Below the pieces are notes generated by a model that had not been told where the DNA came from, did no database searches, and saw only the letters and a program-made list of their open reading frames with translations. A program made the position numbers and the translations under genes. From Paenibacillus sp. A3 (lineage in GTDB: Bacteria; Bacillota; Bacilli; Paenibacillales; NBRC-103111), in assembly GCF_001399685.1 (NCBI RefSeq), contig NZ_JTHN01000191.1:1-35597 (forward strand): a stretch of DNA of 35,597 nucleotides. Direction: 5' to 3'. Position 1 is the stretch's first letter. Every line of letters starts with the position of its first letter. This document shows, one piece after another, positions 32,643 through 35,597 of the stretch.

Positions 32643-34103
32643 CTAAATGATGTACAAATTCATATATTCGTTTACCGGCATCTGCTCCAACCGCGCCAAG
32701 TCAAGCGAGAGTTCGAGAATTTGCGCCGCTTTTAGCTTAGGAAACCTCGTCAGCAGATTCGCTTCGAATTTATCGATCACCTTCGGCAAGCCTTCGGCCC
32801 GGCGTCTGCGGTGACCGATCGGGTATTCGCATTCCACGTTCGCTGTCTCCGTCCCGTCCGTGAACCGGATTTGGATCGCATTGGCAATCGATCGTTTGTC
32901 CGGATCGAGGTAATCCCGACTGTACTGCGAATTTTCCGTGACGACCATCTTGTCCCGAAGCGCATCGATTCGCGGATCTCCGGCCGCCTCATCCTCATAA
33001 TGCTCCGCCGTCAAATCGCCATGCAGCAAGCCTACCGCCACCATGTATTGAAGGCAGTGGTCCCGGTCCGCCGGGTTATGCAGCGGGCCTTTCTTATCGA
33101 TGATGCGGATGGCCGATTCATGCGTCGTAATCGTGATCCGATCGATCTCGTCCAGCCGGTCCTTGATTTGCGGGTGCAGAGTAAAGGCGCATTCGACGGC
33201 GGTCTGGGCGTGGAACTCGGCCGGGAAGGAAATTTTAAACAACACGTTCTCCATCACGTAAGAGCCGAGCGGACGCGCAAGCTTCAGTGTTTTACCTTGG
33301 AACAAAACGTCCTGGAAGCCCCACGTTTTGGCCGAAAGCGCAGTGGCGTACCCCATTTCGCCGTTGACGGCCATAAGGGCCAAACGGACTGCGCGGCTGG
33401 TCGCATCTCCGGCCGCCCACGATTTGCGCGATCCCGTATTCGGCGCGTGCCGGTATGTGCGCAAGCTGCCGCCGTCCAGCCAAGCATTGGAAAGCGCGTT
33501 GACCACTTCGTCCCGGGTGCCGCCCAGCATCGCCGTGACGACAGCCGTTGAAGCGATCTTCACCAGCAGCACGTGATCCAGCCCCACCCGGTTGAAGCTG
33601 TTTTCGAGGGCGAGCACCCCTTGAATTTCGTGCGCCTTCACGGCGGCGTCCAGCACATCCCGCATCCGCAAAGGGGCTTTGCCTTCCGCAATCCGGACAC
33701 GGCTGAGATAGTCGGCTACCGCCAAAATACCGCCCAGATTATCCGAAGGGTGGCCCCATTCGGCGGCCAGCCACGTATCGTTGTAATCGAGCCAGCGGAT
33801 CATGCACCCGATATTAAACGCCCCGTGTACGGGATCGAGCTCATAGCGGGTTCCCGGCACCCGGCAGCCGTGAGGCACGGTGACGCCTGGCACGACGGGT
33901 CCGAGATGCTTCGCGCATTCCGGAAAGCGCAGCGCCAAAATGGCGGTACCGAGCGAGTCCAATACGACGTGCTGTGCAATGCGCCGGGCTTCCGGACTTT
34001 GGGCTTCGTATGCAAGTGCGTAATCCGCGATGTCAACTAAAAGTTGATCCGCAACAGATGCGGTTCGTCCTTGTTCATAGGCCATGGATGGGTTTGCTGC
34101 CAT
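32643..34103 (-). CDS. prpD: 2-methylcitrate dehydratase (MmgE/PrpD family)
   Basis: Protein of 486 residues in the MmgE/PrpD family, which dehydrates 2-methylcitrate to 2-methyl-cis-aconitate; some members also hydrate it or act on citrate. Typical segments are [60 protein letters not shown], and [28 protein letters not shown] lies about ten bases before the ATG. It lies between prpC (21-base gap) and prpB (46-base gap) and is surely co-transcribed. No acnD/prpF pair is present, consistent with the PrpD route. Confidence 0.93.
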   Translation of the reverse strand: MAANPSMAYEQGRTASVADQLLVDIADYALAYEAQSPEARRIAQHVVLDSLGTAILALRFPECAKHLGPVVPGVTVPHGCRVPGTRYELDPVHGAFNIGCMIRWLDYNDTWLAAEWGHPSDNLGGILAVADYLSRVRIAEGKAPLRMRDVLDAAVKAHEIQGVLALENSFNRVGLDHVLLVKIASTAVVTAMLGGTRDEVVNALSNAWLDGGSLRTYRHAPNTGSRKSWAAGDATSRAVRLALMAVNGEMGYATALSAKTWGFQDVLFQGKTLKLARPLGSYVMENVLFKISFPAEFHAQTAVECAFTLHPQIKDRLDEIDRITITTHESAIRIIDKKGPLHNPADRDHCLQYMVAVGLLHGDLTAEHYEDEAAGDPRIDALRDKMVVTENSQYSRDYLDPDKRSIANAIQIRFTDGTETANVECEYPIGHRRRRAEGLPKVIDKFEANLLTRFPKLKAAQILELSLDLARLEQMPVNEYMNLYII

Positions 34104-34124
34104 ATCGATGTCTCCTCCCGCTAG

Positions 34125-35255
34125 TTATGAGCCGACCGAGGCCGAATTGGGATGCAGATCGCGCGGTCCCTTGTACAGGACACGAGGCCGGAAAAGCCGG
34201 TTGTTCGCATGCTGCTCCATCACGTGTGCGCATACGCCGACCGTCCGGGCGGCGAGAAAGACCGGGGTGAATAGGTCGATCGGTATGCCCAGCAAATAAT
34301 AAACCGGCGCGGCGTAATAATCGAGGTTGGGATACAATCCTTTTTCGCGATTCATCACCTCTTCGCCGATGACGCACATGCGGTACAGCTTCTCTTCATT
34401 TTTGGCTGACGCCAGCACGGCTAACGCCTCTTTCATCAGCACCGCACGCGGGTCCGGCTTCTTCATGTACACCCGGTGGCCGAAGCCCATAATGCGTTCC
34501 TTGCGGGTCAATTTGCCGAGGATCAGCGGCTCCATCCTGTCCTCATCTCCCGCTTCCAGCAGCATCTTCATCACCGCTTCATTCGCTCCGCCATGCAGCG
34601 TTCCTTTCAACGAAGCGACGGCGCCGGTCAGTGCCCCGTACAGATCGGCCTGCGTGGAAGCAATGACGCGTGCGGCAAAGGTGGAGTTCGGCATTTCATG
34701 CTCGCTGTATACGATCAGCGACTGATCGAATGTCCTCTCTTCCATTTCGGAAGGAACCTTCCCGGTAATCATATACAAGAAGTTGGCGCTGTACGAAAGG
34801 TCTTGGCGGGGTTCCACCAGAGGCCGCCGCATGGACGCATGATAGCTGGCCGCCACGATCTGCGGCACCTTGGCCAGCAGCCGGATCGATTTGCGGTAAT
34901 TCGCTTCCCCCGACCTGTCCTCGATATCCTGATCATAGCCGGCAATGGCGGAAATGCCCGTTCTCAGCGCATCCATCAGATGCGTCTGCTGCGGAAGCAG
35001 GTGCAGGATCGACAGCGCATCCTCAGGCAGTCCGTACTCCGTCTTGAGGCTGAACTCGAGAGCACTCCGCCATTCGGGCGTAGGCAGGCTGCCGTCAAGC
35101 ATTAACGAAACGACGTCCAAATAAGTAACGGTTTTGGCCAATTCGATAAGATCGTAACCCCGCAGCACAATTTGTTCTTTTTCGACATCCAAATAAGAAA
35201 TTTCGGTCTCGCTTGCGATAACGTTTTCAAGTCCGGGCTGGAATGATCCGCTCAT
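34125..35255 (-). CDS. prpC: 2-methylcitrate synthase (citrate synthase family)
   Basis: Citrate synthase-family enzyme of 376 residues, expected to join propionyl-CoA and oxaloacetate. Catalytic residues are His in IVYSEHEMPNSTFAAR, His in GTLHGGANEAVMKM, and Asp in NLDYYAAPVYYLLGIP. The pattern SEHEMPNSTF and the Y-A-A-P segment resemble MmgD/PrpC rather than CitZ (ADHELNAST; FYSASVY). AGGAG lies ten bases before the ATG. It is the first gene of prpC-prpD-prpB; a LysR-type gene ends 105 bases upstream on the same strand. A residual citrate synthase activity is common in this family, so it might back up CitZ. Confidence 0.9.
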   Translation of the reverse strand: MSGSFQPGLENVIASETEISYLDVEKEQIVLRGYDLIELAKTVTYLDVVSLMLDGSLPTPEWRSALEFSLKTEYGLPEDALSILHLLPQQTHLMDALRTGISAIAGYDQDIEDRSGEANYRKSIRLLAKVPQIVAASYHASMRRPLVEPRQDLSYSANFLYMITGKVPSEMEERTFDQSLIVYSEHEMPNSTFAARVIASTQADLYGALTGAVASLKGTLHGGANEAVMKMLLEAGDEDRMEPLILGKLTRKERIMGFGHRVYMKKPDPRAVLMKEALAVLASAKNEEKLYRMCVIGEEVMNREKGLYPNLDYYAAPVYYLLGIPIDLFTPVFLAARTVGVCAHVMEQHANNRLFRPRVLYKGPRDLHPNSASVGS

Positions 35256-35295
35256 CGTTCTTTCGCTCCTCCCGATGATTTGGCTTTGCCCCTTC

Positions 35296-35326
35296 AGTAT
35301 ATCGATCCGCTGGAAATCGCGTCCAA
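35296..35326 (-). promoter_or_regulatory. Candidate prpC promoter
   Basis: On the minus strand TTGGAC (rc of 35321-35326), a long 19-base spacer and TATACT (rc of 35296-35301). The poor spacing would fit an activator-dependent promoter; the LysR-type dyad lies just upstream. Confidence 0.45.
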
Positions 35327-35344
35327 TATCCGTTACGTCCTTCC

Positions 35345-35363
35345 TGATACGCAGAATGTATCA
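35345..35363. promoter_or_regulatory. LysR-type dyad upstream of prpC
   Basis: TGATAC (35345-35350) and GTATCA (35358-35363) are perfect inverted repeats separated by seven bases, with the T-N11-A core favoured by LysR-type regulators. The site sits about 55-75 bases upstream of the expected start of transcription and overlaps the stop codon of the LysR-type gene. Confidence 0.5.
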
Positions 35364-35597
35364 AGCCGGGTGGAAAGGACTCTTCATTCCACCGACGTAT
35401 GCTCGGCCGAGCTTCAAAAATTCATGCAGCACCGGCGACGTCTCGTCTTTCCGCCAAATAAACGCCGTTTCCAGAACGGCGGCTTCCCGAATGTCCCGGT
35501 AAACGACCCCTTGATTTTGCTGGTGCCGAAAAGACGCGGGAACCAAGGCGACCCCCATCCCTTCGGCTACAAAGGCGACAACGGTTAAGATTTCTGG
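35361..35597 (-). CDS. LysR-type transcriptional regulator, C-terminal part only
   Basis: The window shows the last 78 codons of a gene that begins outside it. The segment PEILTVVAFVAEGMGVALVP is typical of the end of the LysR effector domain, followed by GVVYRDIREAAVLETAFIW and a C-terminal helix (PVLHEFLKLGR). The helix-turn-helix is not in the window. The gene runs in the same direction as prpC, and its stop overlaps an inverted repeat suited to LysR proteins. It is therefore a likely activator or repressor of the methylcitrate genes, perhaps responding to methylcitrate or another cycle intermediate. Whether it is related to CcpC cannot be judged from this part. Confidence 0.85.
   Translation of the reverse strand, partial: PEILTVVAFVAEGMGVALVPASFRHQQNQGVVYRDIREAAVLETAFIWRKDETSPVLHEFLKLGRAYVGGMKSPFHPA

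Noticed and set aside
1..35597. CRISPR arrays, prophage, transposases, tRNA or rRNA genes
   Set aside because: No regularly spaced repeats, integrase or transposase motifs, or recognisable stable RNA genes were found in the window.
31688..35597. The prp cluster as a new pathway
   Set aside because: Gene content and order match the known methylcitrate cycle; only the regulatory site seems worth a second look.

Overview
The window looks like a chromosomal segment of an endospore-forming Bacillota of the Paenibacillus type. The signs are moderately high GC, strong GGAGG-type ribosome binding sites with several TTG/GTG starts, a ytaF-like sporulation gene, a T-box leader before serS, an S-layer-anchored subtilase, and a citZ-icd-mdh cluster as in Bacillus. 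It is mostly core and housekeeping sequence. I see no prophage, transposase, CRISPR array, rRNA or tRNA.

Layout. 1-1110: a Gfo/Idh/MocA oxidoreductase cut off in a fold-back inverted repeat at the window edge, and a YbaK-type editing protein. 1158-6424 (minus strand): class I fumarase, a BASS-family transporter, then a PhoR-like kinase followed by a PhoP-like regulator. 6696-8481 (plus): polysaccharide deacetylase and a YfbR-type nucleotidase. 8616-10288: YtaF, a divergent XRE-DUF1232 regulator with a palindromic operator candidate, and a decayed fragment of an MgtA-type P-type ATPase. 10440-14795 (minus): oligoendopeptidase F and a secreted subtilase with three SLH domains. 14883-17317: small conserved protein, luciferase-like monooxygenase, DUF3626 protein. 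17337-18894: T-box-controlled, divergent seryl-tRNA synthetase. 18943-23245 (minus): small membrane protein and a TetR-RND efflux pair with an operator dyad. 23325-27404 (minus): citZ-icd-mdh, with a hairpin-rich repeat between icd and mdh and a CcpC-like site before citZ. 27627-31552: small membrane protein, ppx, and ppk, which converges on ppx; ppk carries a well-phased Pho box. 31617-35597 (minus): a LysR-type regulator (partial) and the methylcitrate-cycle genes prpC, prpD and prpB.

How the genes fit together. Citrate synthase, isocitrate dehydrogenase, malate dehydrogenase and fumarase cover a large part of the TCA cycle, and prpC-prpD-prpB feed propionyl-CoA carbon into it as succinate and pyruvate. 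PhoR/PhoP would sense phosphate limitation; a four-hexamer array with an 11-bp period upstream of ppk suggests that this system controls polyphosphate synthesis, while Ppx degrades the polymer. PepF with the cell-surface subtilase suggests peptide scavenging.

The most notable non-routine signals are: two hairpins between icd and mdh that share outer arms but have different, still paired, inner stems; the Pho box at ppk; the frameshifted mgtA remnant; the reversed phoR-phoP order; the variant active-site motifs of SerRS; and the inverted repeat at the left edge, which may be an assembly artefact. I found no clearly new multi-gene system.
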